Shown: positions 42,405-53,375, counted from the first letter of the stretch. The stretch is 64,000 nt of DNA from Anadara kagoshimensis (GCA_021292105.1 CM037870.1:64044083-64108082); one strand, 5' to 3'. Made by a program: numbers and translations. The notes: a model not told the origin generated them from the letters alone.

Positions 42405-42560
42405 GAGGTTTGGATTTTACACGTGGTGGGTGCTCATGTAGCTAGCTCTACAGGAGATGCTTACCCTTCCGGAGCAGAGCACCTGGTCTCGCTTCCCTAA
42501 TGGTATTTCATGTGTTTGACTACTGTTTTTTGGGTTGTAGTTTGGACAGGGAACGGCATG
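42405..42560 (+). mobile_element. Retroelement 3'-tail fragment
   Basis: TTTACACGTGGTGGGTGCTC, TGTAGCTAGCTCTACAGGAG, ATGCTTACCCTTCCGGAGCA, GCACCTGGTCTCGCTTCCCT and TTCATGTGTTTGACTAC match the 29044 tail. It leads straight into the 45-bp array. Confidence 0.75.
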
Positions 42561-43015
42561 TATGTATTTAACTTTTGGTATTATAATTTGTACATTGACC
42601 GGTATGTTTGTTTTTGTGTTTTAGTATTACGATTTGGACATGGGTCGATATGTTGTTTTACTTTTAGGATTGTGATATGGACATAGACAGGTATGTTTGT
42701 GTTTGTCTTTTGGTATTATTATTTGCACATGGATCGATATGTTGTTTGACTTTAAGGATTGTGATATGGACATCAAACGGTATGTTTGTATTTGACTTTT
42801 GGGGTTGTAATTTGGACATCCACTGGTATGTTGAGTTTGATGTTTGGGACTGTGATTTGCACATAGGTTTGTTTGTGTTTTACTTTTTGGATTGTAATTT
42901 GGACAAGGACCAGTGAGTTTTTGTTTGTCTTTTGATATTGTGAATTGCACATGGATCGATATGTTGTGCTCGACTTTTAGAATTGTGATATGAACATGAA
43001 CCGGTATCTTTTCCC
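42530..43015 (+). repeat. 45-bp tandem array derived from the retroelement 3' end
   Basis: The unit GATTGTGATATGGACATAGA then CAGGTATGTTTGTGTTTGTC recurs at about 42544, 42590, 42636, 42679, 42725, 42769, 42814, 42859, 42901, 42947 and 42992 (42-46-bp steps). It equals the last 45 bp of the retroelement tail at 29205-29250 (GGATTGTGATTCGGAAATGG then ATTAGTATGTTTG). A 107-codon minus-strand frame through it is only the translated repeat (15 residues per unit). Confidence 0.85.
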
Positions 43016-43034
43016 GGCACTCCTACACAATTCC

Positions 43035-43125
43035 AGAGTTGACTGTCTCGATATACATGTAAGTGAATTGATCTTGACTGGGGGCATAAAACACTAAAAC
43101 TCCACTCAACTCCTTCAATAGTAAA
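43035..43125 (+). mobile_element. SINE terminal domain
   Basis: CAGAGTTGACTGTCTCGATA, TGATCTTGACTGGGGGCATA and AAACTCCACTCAACTCC match the SINE end. Confidence 0.55.
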
Positions 43126-43129
43126 TATT

Positions 43130-43855
43130 CTATAACCACAACTGTAGGTTCCTTTTCCATTAAACCAACGTTCGTTCAAATTCAGCATTTCCTTTCCAAT
43201 TTTTCAAATACATTTATCTTTTCTTGATTTATTAAATCTACATGTATATGGATTTCCGCATTTTCGTTAAATGGCGGTTATAAAGTATAAATTAAAGTCA
43301 AAACTATATGTCTACAATAAATATTCATAATTTTAATTACACCAATATAAAGTTCACTTAACCATCATAACGGATGTTGTAACAACCTGGCTCCAATTCC
43401 AAAATCATTCCTTCACTTAGATTTTCCTCAACTTAATTTGGCAAATTTTAAACATGTATCTGAATAATTATGTTAATTTCCCCGATATTCTGGGATTTAA
43501 GTGTCATATTGAAAAAAAAACAACATTTCAAACTTATGACATTTATTGTAAATTTAAATTTGTAGTTCAGAAATAGATTTGGAAATGTGCCAAATTTTAG
43601 TTAGATGAAAACATTGTTAAGAAATGATTGTTAAATTAAACAGGGGTCTAGTCCTGATTACATTCAATCTTAATCAAAACGTTGGTAACATGGAAAATCC
43701 GTAATACCAATATCACAAAATAAGCTAAGATACCATGACTCACAACGTAATCTACGATTTATAGGCTAAATGAATGGGTTTGTTTTGTCTTCGTCAAGAA
43801 TATTTCACTGATAACGGGATGTCACCAAATATATATGGTATGGAGGAACTTTGAC
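43130..43855. other. Intergenic sequence, nothing recognised
   Basis: No gene supported. Confidence 0.4.
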
Positions 43856-43869
43856 CTTTGCAATGTTTT

Positions 43870-44085
43870 CAGAGCAATATGGGGGCGTGTTCTTTGCCGT
43901 GACACGGATCAATGGATCACCAAAAAACCCGGTTTCTTTCGTTTCTGACTTCCGAGTGGTATACGAAAGAACAGTTACTACCCTTTTTCCAAGTCTTGGT
44001 CAGATCCACCTGAGTTCGTCGAGCTCCCGTAATGTCATATTCAGCGAAACATCCACCAACTGAGCTACCGGAGTAGTGTGTGAGA
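43870..44085 (-). mobile_element. tRNA-derived SINE, antisense
   Basis: On the minus strand: head CTACTCCGGTAGCTCAGTTG GTGGATG (A-box region). Then GATCTGACCAAGACTTGGAA, GTAGTAACTGTTCTTTCG and CCGTGTCACGGCAAAGAAC, the last three matching the body at 50210-50290 and 1475. The 70-codon plus-strand frame here is not a gene. Confidence 0.65.
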
Positions 44086-44259
44086 GGAACTTATGAAACT
44101 ATGGTCTTTTAAGTCGTGAAAGGAATTTTGTTAAAGGATTCATTGATAGGATGAACCTTTCATGTTGAATTAGTATATGACTGATTTGTACTAAAAAGAC
44201 CTTTCATTTTTCGATGCATCATTTAAAAGGTAAACTCAGCAAAACTTACAATAATTTTT

Positions 44260-44830
44260 CCAGGCACATTTGGGCGATCTAAAGGGAGTGGCGATAAATT
44301 AAAGGAGTCTTATAAAAAAACTTACTAAAAAACTAAAATATTGAATTTTAAAATAATTTGGCGAAAAAAAGGTTGTAAAGCTATCAAAGCTGTAGATGGG
44401 CAGAACAACAAGGTTTTACTGTATTTGATCCACATTCAAAAGTCGCAAACAACATTGATGTTATAAGACATAAGGAAAAACTTAAATCACTTAAAATACT
44501 TTTGCTGAAAACAATATGGGAAAGTTATCGAGGAACGTTACAAAAAGGTTAAACGGAATCCTAAAATCGTAATTAAATTTTTGCGACAAGACAAAAGGAA
44601 AATCCTTCAAGAAATTAAAAAAAACTCCAAATACTTTTATAAATATTTAAATATTTTGTATATATATATTATATATTTATAAACTTTTTATAGAAATTTG
44701 AAATACATTTTGTATTTTTTTTAAACAAATATCTCTAAAGATAAGCTATCGCGGGGCATAACAACACATTTTGCGGAATCCTAAACTCGCAAATTACATT
44801 TTGCTATAAGACATATAGTGCCCTCGGGAT
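44260..44830. repeat. AT-rich sequence with a diverged repeat
   Basis: GTTATCGAGGAACGTTACAA ... GGAATCCTAAAATCGTAATT and GCTATCGCGGGGCATAACAA ... GGAATCCTAAACTCGCAAAT (44525 and 44745) look like two copies. The first part resembles 25465-25610. No gene. Confidence 0.35.
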
Positions 44831-44936
44831 GCTATCGCGTAAAGTTTTCCATTATTTTGGTGTTGTTACTGTAAAATAAAGACCCACTTTAAATTATTGG
44901 TAATACTGTAACTGAATTATTTTATATATAAATGAT

Positions 44937-45150
44937 AGTACGGAACTGTCGAAAGTTTAATACTAGTCTATCGGACTAGTATCGAATTATCAGCTCGGCG
45001 TTTGCGGTATTTGGACAGCTTTTAGTTAGCTGCTATCTTTTTCTAGGAGATTTTTCGGTCACTAGGTATACATATCATGGACAACTCGACAGTTGAGCTT
45101 CGTCTCTTTATCGTTAGCTGCGTTAAACTTTCGACAGATTTGTACTGTAT
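44937..45150 (+). mobile_element. MITE, family A, copy
   Basis: Left end AGTACGGAACTGTCGAAAGT TTAATAC, right end GTTAAACTTTCGACAGATTT GTACTGT. The core is GACAGCTTTTAGTTAGCTGC, and TCGACAGTTGAGCTTCGTCT. Confidence 0.85.
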
Positions 45151-45154
45151 TATT

Positions 45155-46190
45155 AATTCCAATAAAAGTATTTAATATGTTTAAAAAATACATGCCTCAC
45201 ATAAAAATCATCGCTCATTGACATTATCCCTGAAATTACAGAATCAAAACGTGAAGCATTGTTTTCTGATACATGTAAGGGATACAACATTGACGGCAAT
45301 GTGATAACGGCCAAGGGATGGTAGGACAATAAGAAATGTGTTATAATAAATGGAATGAATGCCGACAGAGGAATACTGACTTACTAAAAAAACGGACATA
45401 TTCATAAGGAGTCATGGAAAATGATAAAGTGTGATTGATTTTCCAACCAACAAATAATGGTTCATTTAATACCAATTTGGTATAAACTAAATCTGTGTGT
45501 ACGCTAGTAGTAAGATAGGTTTACGCTTTCAAAAACTTTTATCAAAGAACTTTTGTTTAGGTGTTAACGCTTTCAAAGATTTGTGTCAAAGCTTACGAAG
45601 TTGAACCTCTGGGGGTACATAACAATGAATAACACTATCATAAAAACTTGACCTGTTAGGGTTACACTTAAAGGCTTTGACCAAAACGAACTTTGATTAG
45701 TTTGGTTGTTTTAATTATCAAAGTTTTCTGTTGAAGCTTACAGAAACGAAGGTATCATGAATATCGTAATATTTGAAATGGGTTGTTCAACCTCTGGTTA
45801 TAAGGAACAAATCAAAAATAAACATACGTATCCATGTCATATATGAAATGGTTTGTTTAATTGAATTATATTTACGAGTGAAATATGCAGATAAGCGACT
45901 TTTCGTTTCTCCTCTTACGACATTTGTTATGGATATCTCATGACTTTCTTCATTTAAATAAAAAGCCCTGACACACGAGTGAAACTATGTTTTAACTACC
46001 AGTCCACATTACCAAAAATAAAAAACTAATATAGCCATATTAAGAAAGAAATTAGCATTTGTTTACAAGGGATCAAAATACGAAAATGCAATTTCACTTA
46101 GGACAACCCTGCATCTACTTTAGGACAGCAATTTCTCGTGAACAGCATTAACCACAATGTTATTGGGTAGCTAAACAATAACATAACATA
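45155..46190. other. Intergenic sequence, nothing recognised
   Basis: No gene supported. CTTTCAAAGATTTGTGTCAAAGC-like phrases recur loosely at 45520-45740 but do not form a clear array. Confidence 0.35.
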
Positions 46191-46244
46191 GCAAGGTGTT
46201 TTGCTGCTGTCAAAGGTTTGTATTATAGCTTATAGCTATGAACC

Positions 46245-46605
46245 TCTAGGAACAATCAGGACAGATCCCAGTTTGAGAAAGCTTACGAGTTCGATTGCTG
46301 AAGGCCGGTTTTCTCCGAGCACGCCGGAGATGAAAGAGCTGACCATATCAATAAAAATAAAGCATATTGACTGGGTAAAACTCAATTACTCGACTATACT
46401 TAACTCTGTTCGAATTCCACTCTGGATATATACTAATGTAAGAAAATTTGCTAGTTCACTTGCTGAAATCAGTTGTTTACTCCGATCACTCCGGTTTTTC
46501 CCAGGGTCAAAGAACCGCCTAAATATGAATGAAATATTGACTGGGTCGAAAAACTTCTTCACTCTACTCTATTCAATATTATGGACAAGACATACTAATA
46601 CAACA
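46245..46605 (+). mobile_element. Two tandem SINE tail domains
   Basis: First copy: CAGGACAGATCCCAGTTTGA, GAAAGCTTACGAGTTCGATT, CCGGTTTTCTCCGAGCACGC, ATATTGACTGGGTAAAACTC. Second copy: TAAGAAAATTTGCTAGTTCA, TTACTCCGATCACTCCGGTT, AATATTGACTGGGTCGAAAA. The 151-codon frame spanning 46201-46656 reads through them and is not a gene. Confidence 0.65.
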
Positions 46606-46785
46606 GTTATAGATTACCGATGTTCCAATTCCGACCAAGTTTCCGGTCAGCAATAATTTGCCATATCTAGGCAATAACATTGTTATTATATACCTAATTT
46701 AATTAATTACGCACTGTAATTGTCGTAAATAAACACAGAAACTGATCATCATATTTAGGCTAAAATAACGAGTGTTTCAGAAAAT

Positions 46786-46830
46786 ATACAGTACAGGGCT
46801 GTTGAAAGTTTAACACTTAGATAACATGTC
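46786..46830 (+). mobile_element. MITE, family A, end fragment
   Basis: TACAGTACAGGGCTGTTGAA then AGTTTAACACTTAGATAAC is the left end only, cut off where the dispersed repeat and array begin. Confidence 0.65.
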
Positions 46831-46849
46831 CTTACGTCTTCACAAAATA

Positions 46850-48300
46850 CCATTTTTTGCCATCACTTGGCGTCCGTCGTCCGTCAGTCAGTCCGTCCGT
46901 CCGTAAACTTTTCAAATTTTGGCTATCTCCTCTGAAACCCCTGAACCAATTTTAACCAAACTTTACAGGAATGATGTATGGAAAGTCCTTTACTTTAATT
47001 GCCAAATTTTTTCTGATCTGCTTAAAAACATGGCCGCCAGCGCAGAAGATAGTTTAACATTGGACCCTATGGGAAAAAAACGAATTTTTGGCTATCTCCT
47101 CAGAAATGACTGAAGCGAATTTAACCAAACTTTACAGAAATGATGTATAGAAGGTCCGTTACTTAGATTGCCAAAAATTTTCTGATCCGCCAAAAAAACA
47201 TGGCCACCAGCGCAGAAAATAGTTTAACATTGGACCTTATGGGAAAAGCATATATATGCTATCTCCTCTGAAGCTAGTGAAGCAAATTGAACCAAACTTT
47301 ACAGGAATGATGTATAGAGGGTCCTTTACATAGATTGCCAAAATTGTTTTGATTGGCCAAAAAACATGGCTGCCAGCGCAAAAGATAGTTTAACATTGTA
47401 CCCTATGGGAAAAAACGCATTTTTGACTATTTCCTCAGAAATGACTGAAGCAAATTTAACAAAACTAAACAGGAATGATGTATAGAGGGTCCTTTACTTA
47501 GATTGCCAAAATTTTTCTGATCCGCCGAAAAACATGGCCGCCAGGGCAGAAGATAGTTTAACATTGGACCCTATGGGAATAACGCATTTTTGACTATGTC
47601 CTCAGAAATGACTAAAGCAAATTGAACCAAACTTTACAGGAATGATGTATGGAAGGTCCTTTACATAGATTGCCAAACTTTTTCTGATCTGCCAAAAAAC
47701 ATGGCTGCCAGCGGAGAACATAGTTTCACATTGGACCCTATGGGAAAAGCATATATTTCCTATTTCCTTTGAAGCTACTAAAGCAAATTGAATCAAACTT
47801 TACAGGAATGATGTATGGATGGTTGTTTACTTAGATTGCCGAAATTTTTCAGATCCGCCTAAAACATGGCCGTAATACAGAACATAGTTTAACATTGGAC
47901 CCTATGGGAAAAAACATATATTTGCTATTTCCTCTGAAGCTACTGAAGCAAATTGAACCAAACTTTACAGGAATGATGTATGAAATGTCCTTTACTTAGA
48001 TTATGGACATTTTTTTTGATCCGCCAAAAAAGATGGCTGCCAGCACAGAACATAGTTTAACCCTATGGGAATAGCATATATTTGCTATCTCCTCTAAAGC
48101 TACTGAAGCAAATTGAACCAAACTTTATAAAAATGATGTATGGAAGGTCCTTTACTTAGATTGACAATTTTTTTCGATCTGCCAAAAACATGGCCACCAT
48201 CATTGAAATAGTTTAACTTTGGACCCTATGGCAAAAGCATTTATTGGCTGAAGCTACTGAAGCAAATTGAACCAAACTTTTACAAAAATGATGTATGAAA
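46850..48300 (+). repeat. 167-bp tandem array, nine copies
   Basis: ATGATGTATGGAAGGTCCTT starts recur at 46971, 47140, 47307, 47475, 47642, 47808, 47972, 48133 and 48288. Units share TTGCCAAAATTTTTCTGATC, AACATGGCCGCCAGCGCAGA, TTTAACATTGGACCCTATGG and TACTGAAGCAAATTGAACC. Spacing falls from 169 to 155 left to right. The array begins with GTCCGTCAGTCAGTCCGTCC, a motif of widespread invertebrate repeats. The short frames in it are not genes. Confidence 0.95.
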
Positions 48301-48304
48301 GAAA

Positions 48305-48875
48305 TTCACCAAGATTGCCTCCTTGCCTCCACTAAACACATGGCCACCAACATAGATAAAAAAACACATTTCAACCATCTCTTAAAAGAAGCAATTCATC
48401 CATTCTATACAATAATTATATATATTAAACCCTTTACTACAATACAGCCAAAGACGTACCATGATAAATCACTGTGATAGACGTACCACTCTGGTTAGTG
48501 AAATGTGTATATCCTTTCTCTTGTTTTATCTATCAAAAAGCTTTCTTTTGCATTTAAAATGATGCATTGTGCAACTTTAAACACAAAAGAAAACTTGTCA
48601 ATAGCACTACCAGGAAAAAAGCTACATTCCATTTGATATGTCGATCACAGTGATTTATCTTGGAAAGTCTAGCTGAACTGTAACATTGACCAAATTTTTT
48701 TATCAACAAAAAATATAACTTCCAGTGGGATACATAGTCAGTCAAAAGCTGATCATAGTCGATCGATCAAAAGCTCATCAGAGCTTATGTTTGTAATTTA
48801 TCTATGTATATGCCGCCTCTAAATAAAACTTATTTATTTATTTATAGTTGAACATAGGACCAAATGCAAAAAAAA
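48305..48875. other. Intergenic sequence, nothing recognised
   Basis: No gene supported. TTTATTTATTTA near 48830. Confidence 0.4.
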
Positions 48876-48888
48876 ACCCAAAAAACTG

Positions 48889-49185
48889 CAATCTGATTAA
48901 AATCAGATCTCTCACTTGCTGCCCTTTTCTGATATAGTTGCGTCGTGGGAGATCTGTGAATGATCTTATGGTAATTAACTAAAACTGACCATTGAAATTG
49001 CGCGTTTCATTTACAATAAAGGCATAACACTTTCAAAATCTCGGAAGCTGAAATTTCATTGGACAATAAATGTTATGACAATGGGTCATTCACATATGCC
49101 CCTAAACGGTGTTTCCTCAGATCTCCCACTCCGCGCCTATATCAAAAATGGGGAGCAAGTGAGAGATGTGATTTTAATCAGATTG
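48889..49185. mobile_element. MITE with 50-bp terminal repeats, 9-bp target duplication
   Basis: Left end CAATCTGATTAAAATCAGAT CTCTCACTTGCTGCCC, right end its inverse (GGGGAGCAAGTGAGAGATGT GATTTTAATCAGATTG). AAAAAACTG flanks both sides (48880-48888 and 49186-49194). Nine-base duplications and long terminal repeats fit Mutator-like elements. No transposase; the 76-codon frame over its right half is not a gene. Confidence 0.8.
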
Positions 49186-49199
49186 AAAAAACTGTGAAT

Positions 49200-49510
49200 G
49201 GTACATATAGTTCTACAGTGATTTCCTTAGCCATTCTGTCTGATATAAACAGTGCATTTGTTCATCACTGGAATACAAATTTGCTTTAAAAGCATTTTAG
49301 TCAGGTGAGCGATACAGGCTTAGCCACACTGAGCCTCTGGTTATCATATTTAAGTCAGTTGTTTATTAGATCAAATAATATCATTTCCCTTTCCTTTCTA
49401 ACCCAAATTCATCTTAAAAAGTAATATTGTATTGGTAATAATTTCAACCTAAATTCATATCTATTTTTTTAGTTTATAACTGCAAATATAGGCCATGTTC
49501 ATTGAAACTG
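49200..49510. other. Intergenic sequence, nothing recognised
   Basis: No gene supported. Confidence 0.4.
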
Positions 49511-49516
49511 GCCATG

Positions 49517-49595
49517 GTACAGTACAAACCTGTCGGAATTTTAACGCTAATAAGAAACTGAGATATGGATAGTTAGTGATCAGAAACGTTATCAT
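49517..49595 (+). mobile_element. MITE, family A, end fragment
   Basis: TACAGTACAAACCTGTCGGA then ATTTTAACGCTAATAAG is the left end. The right end is missing. Confidence 0.6.
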
Positions 49596-49599
49596 ATCA

Positions 49600-50135
49600 T
49601 AATCCATATTGCAAAATTATTTCAATAAAACCAACAACTCTTTGAACCAGTAATGAATGGTTTTAATGATCTAACTAAATTATATTTTACTGATTGAATG
49701 AGATTTTAATTTTGTTTGCATTTTTATGAACAAGCAATTCCTGTACTGGTATTGTCTTTGAAAACAAAATGCTGTACAACAAATAGTAAATTATTTTCAT
49801 TCTTCTTTACGCTTATTAAGTTGAAGTCAATATTTTCTCAGCTTTCTGTAAAATGTAAATCATAATTGTTTTATAACACACATTGACTCATTGTGATAAC
49901 TCATTTCTACATTAGATTAAAAGTTATTGGGAATTATTTACAATCACGATGTGTTTGTTACAATAAAACATTAGATTATGTGACCATAATCACGTGATCG
50001 AGATGCTGCACGTCGTCCGTTTTTTTAAAAGTTGAAGAAACTAGACGGCGCGTCATTTCTTTTAAAGAGTGTTGTGTACGTTATGTTTTATTGAAATCCC
50101 GAACTAACATAACAGGAGTGCCGTGCCTCTTGGAT
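49600..50135. other. Intergenic sequence, nothing recognised
   Basis: No gene supported. Confidence 0.4.
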
Positions 50136-50144
50136 CCCACTGGC

Positions 50145-50460
50145 CGCTACGCTAGGTCAGTTGGTAGAGTGTTTGCTGGGTATATTGGAGGTCATGGGTT
50201 CGATCCCCGGTCGGGGTCAGGCCAAGACTTAAAAATAGGTAGTGACTGTTCTTTTGCCCAGCACTCGACATTTAGAAATGAAAGTCGCGAGGTTCTTCGG
50301 AAGAGTCCTTAAAAACAAATTATCCGTGTCATAGTACGTAAAACAACACTTCCTGCACATTGCCCTTAAGGACCGCATTGTAAATTTCAACATTTCTACC
50401 AAACGTATAAGTGACATGTTCTTGGCTAGGACGTAAAAACCCATTCAATATATCAGTCAG
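50145..50460 (+). mobile_element. tRNA-derived SINE, full-length reference copy
   Basis: The head GCTAGGTCAGTTGGTAGAGT holds an A-box-like stretch and GTCATGGGTTCGATCCCCGG a canonical B box (GGTTCGATCCC), so internal RNA polymerase III promotion is likely. The body carries GGCCAAGACTTAAAAATAGG, TAGTGACTGTTCTTTTGCCC, TGAAAGTCGCGAGGTTCTTC, CCTGCACATTGCCCTTAAGG and GGCTAGGACGTAAAAACCC, and the copy ends CATTCAATATATCAG. Both short frames over it are by-products. Confidence 0.8.
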
Positions 50461-50461
50461 T

Positions 50462-50610
50462 CTTGGATCCCACTTGGACATTATCTAATGTTTTTTTTGT
50501 CAAATCATTGGTAGGTGGTTTTGTTTCCAGGCATTCCGGTTCGGTTCATCCGCCATCCAAGAACTGACTACCCCGACATTTTTGAAGGAATTTAGACTGA
50601 AGCGTATAGT
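50462..50610 (+). mobile_element. SINE tail domain
   Basis: TTGGATCCCACTTGGACATT, AATCATTGGTAGGTGGTTTT, CAGGCATTCCGGTTCGGTTC, CATCCAAGAACTGACTACCC follow the 20855 order, directly behind the full copy. Confidence 0.65.
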
Positions 50611-50614
50611 ATTA

Positions 50615-50955
50615 GTCCGCTCCATTGGATTGTATGAATGTCATAATTTAGTTGCTGAGTGTTTAACTTTTTATCTTCAATGGCCAATCCAGTGGATAGA
50701 GCTCTTACCTAGCGTCACTTACACTTTTTATTATTAATACATACAATTCAAGTATCAACTATTACTCCAATGCCTGTACAAAATGGACAATTTTATATCC
50801 AGTTGTCCCAGTAGGTGTTTCTCCTTTTTGTATTGCTTGGCTGTTACTATCGTTGACTTGTAATTTGTAGATTTATTGGTTACGGTGTTGTTGCCGAATG
50901 CATGCTTTTCAGTTAAAACGTTTTCCACTGTTGTCATATGATCTCTTGTAGCACA
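50615..50955. other. Intergenic, weak tRNA-like and dispersed-repeat traces
   Basis: GGCCAATCCAGTGGATAGAG (50681) looks like a degenerate A box. ATTACTCCAATGCCTGTACA near 50760 recalls the dispersed repeat at 20555. Confidence 0.3.
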
Positions 50956-50961
50956 CCGAAA

Positions 50962-51177
50962 TACAGTACAGACCTGTCAAAACACTAAGGTAACAATTAT
51001 GTGATCAATCGCCGGGTCAATTCAGCTCCCTAGCTAGATATATCTCGACATTTTTTTCGACAGAAGCTATGTGTCTTTACAGCTTTTCGGCCACTGGCTT
51101 GCTATATCACGACTATTTGGATTCAAGAATCGATTCCTCTTTAGCGCAGCGTTAAACTTTAGACAGGTCGATACTCT
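50962..51177 (+). mobile_element. MITE, family A, copy
   Basis: Left end TACAGTACAGACCTGTCAAA ACACTAAG, right end GTTAAACTTTAGACAGGTCG ATACTC. The core is TAGCTAGATATATCTCGACA, TTTTCGACAGAAGCTATG. Confidence 0.85.
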
Positions 51178-51179
51178 AG

Positions 51180-52510
51180 CTTGACTTAGATATTGAACGA
51201 TTCGCCAAGTATTTCAACACTACTAGAAACTGTTCTGCTTTGAAGCTGACAGAGAAATTGTTCGATAAAATAGACCCTAAGTTGATAATGAGACCGTCAT
51301 TTGTAATATTATTTTCTGATTTTGTCTTATTCTCCGTAAAGGTTGGTCAAATGTACATTAAATCTTTATTCGTGGTTAGTTCATAAGGAAAGTTCTCACA
51401 CATCAAATTATCGACTCGGGATGGACATATGATTGAGTCATTATTATAGGGTTTTACTCAATAACGTTATACATATATATGTCACCATGTCCAGAGTCTG
51501 CAATTTTCGCGCAGAAGTTTACGACAAATGTGTCGATTTCATTTTATAAACGCGACAATAAGTTACCAATATAAATGTACCGAGACCCAACCTCACAGAA
51601 ACTCTCCAAACATAACCATGGAAACCATAATGCCATGTCGCATCAATCAAACTTCAAAGTTCTAGCATGGATTGCCAGATGTACATTTCCCACATAAAAC
51701 AACACTTTAAAGAGTGTTTAAATAAGGTATTTCAAGATATCCTGATTTAAGTCTTGTTTTAAGCCCCCTCCCCCAGCCATAACATGCATTGCACCATCAT
51801 AATACAACCTAATACATTATATTTGTTTATTTTTGATAACTGCCGTTTTTGATAAAACTTAATCTTAATTGCTGTATCAGCGCGCGACACATAAATATGA
51901 CGTAAACAATACATCATACCATGTCAATATATAGCAACGATAGACACGTGGTAACGTTAGCGATATGACATTTACATCTAGTGACGTCACATGTGTAGAG
52001 TCAATGTGGTCGTTTAAAACATAAGACATCTGAATAGGTCTTAAGGGTTAAGGTAATAGTAAAACGCCTCACATAATTGTTACCGAAAAGGGTGGTACAA
52101 TGGCGAACGTCATTATCCAATCTCAGCGATTAAAATTTTTTGATATTGTCAAATTACCGACATCAATTGTTACCACGCTGCATGCTGTTCATATCCATTT
52201 ATATAAAAGTAAAATGTAATTCGCGATATACATGTACTATGAAAAATGTAAATAACAATATCAAAATCGGAAAATTTCATGAACCAGCAATCTGAGTCAC
52301 CCATACACTAAATTGCCTAAAGTTTCAAAATAATACACATGATATTACACATAATGGCATTAACACGGCCTCCAGAAGGTAGTTTCCAAGTAACCTTTAT
52401 AAGAAATTGCAAAACTATTTGGATAAATTTCGGCATGCGCCAGGAACAGTGTAACCACGTTTAAAATTAGCCATATACCGAATTTCTCTATCAACAGCAA
52501 TTTATCAACA
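51180..52510. other. Intergenic sequence, nothing recognised
   Basis: No gene supported. Confidence 0.4.
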
Positions 52511-52519
52511 TGTATTGAC

Positions 52520-52824
52520 CAGTGGCGGATTTAGGGGAGGGGTTGCGGGGGTTGCAACCCCCCCCCTTTGAAAAATTTAAAGAGAGAGAGAGAGAGTGAG
52601 ATATTGACTGATTAAAATTATTTTCTTGGCCCCCCATCGGGGCTCTGCCCTAGACCCATCGTCTCTGGACGCGGCTCGCGCCTTCGGCGCTCGCATCTAG
52701 CATTGATATAATTCTCATCCCCCTTTCAAAAAATCCTGTATAGTTATCAACCCCCCCCCTTTAAAAAATCCTGGATAGTACTAGTTCTCAACCCCCCTTT
52801 CAAAAAATCCTGGATCCGCCCCTG
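52520..52824. mobile_element. 305-bp hAT-type MITE, 5-bp target duplication
   Basis: Left end CAGTGGCGGATTTAGGGGAG, right end, read inward on the minus strand, CAGGGGCGGATCCAGGATTT. TTGAC flanks both sides (52515-52519 and 52825-52829). Inside, AAAAAATCCTGGAT recurs three times with C-runs, and there is a GC-rich block (CGGCTCGCGCCTTCGGCGCT). There is no coding sequence. An AG microsatellite is at 52580-52597. Confidence 0.75.
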
Positions 52825-52829
52825 TTGAC

Positions 52830-53270
52830 CGATTTATAACCTGTATTATGTAAACTGTGATATATATATATAGACTGCATAGACAGGTGGTTGTTGTATA
52901 CATGTTTTATTTGGTTGAAATATAAAGCAAATCATTGCGTTATCTTACAGATTGGTTGCAAGAGCTTCACTCTTTTGAAAATTTCAGTTCATCATTAGTG
53001 CGCATGCCAGGTATTTTAATGTAGGGTAAGGAGACCCGTCGTGATAAAAATATATCTATTCGCTGATTGTCTGTAAATTGTCGAGTGCAAAAAAGGAGAA
53101 ATGAACACGCATGCGACTGAGGGGAGAAAACTCGCGCTCTTTAAAACAATTATTTGTTTCAGTCATCTCTGATGGGTGGATGGTGACAATATATACCTGC
53201 TTAAGACAAACCACTCTACACAGTCATAGTTAAATTATTTTTCTCATAATCAAATTAAAAACGTATTCAT
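52830..53270. other. Intergenic sequence, nothing recognised
   Basis: No gene supported. Confidence 0.4.
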
Positions 53271-53274
53271 AAAT

Positions 53275-53375
53275 TTGAACTTCCACCAGTGAATTGAAGC
53301 CCAGTGCTCCGGAAGGGCACACACCTGTTGTTGAGCTAGCTACACTCGCCACCTGTGAAATCTAAATTGGGAAAA
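53275..53375 (-). mobile_element. Retroelement 3'-tail fragment, antisense
   Basis: AACTTCCACCAGTGAATTGA, GCCCAGTGCTCCGGAAGGGC, TTGAGCTAGCTACACTCGCC are the reverse complement of the 29044 tail. Confidence 0.7.

Noticed and set aside
42627-42950. 107-codon minus-strand ORF with repeating NPKSK/CPNYNPKS peptide
   Set aside because: It is the 45-bp array translated (45 is divisible by three, so stops are avoided in one frame). Explained by the repeat.
46201-46656. 151-codon plus-strand ORF
   Set aside because: It runs through two tandem SINE tail domains; the same sequence in other copies is broken by stops.
50150-50220. tRNA gene
   Set aside because: A and B boxes are present but the sequence continues into a SINE body and the acceptor stem is not closed; it is a SINE head.
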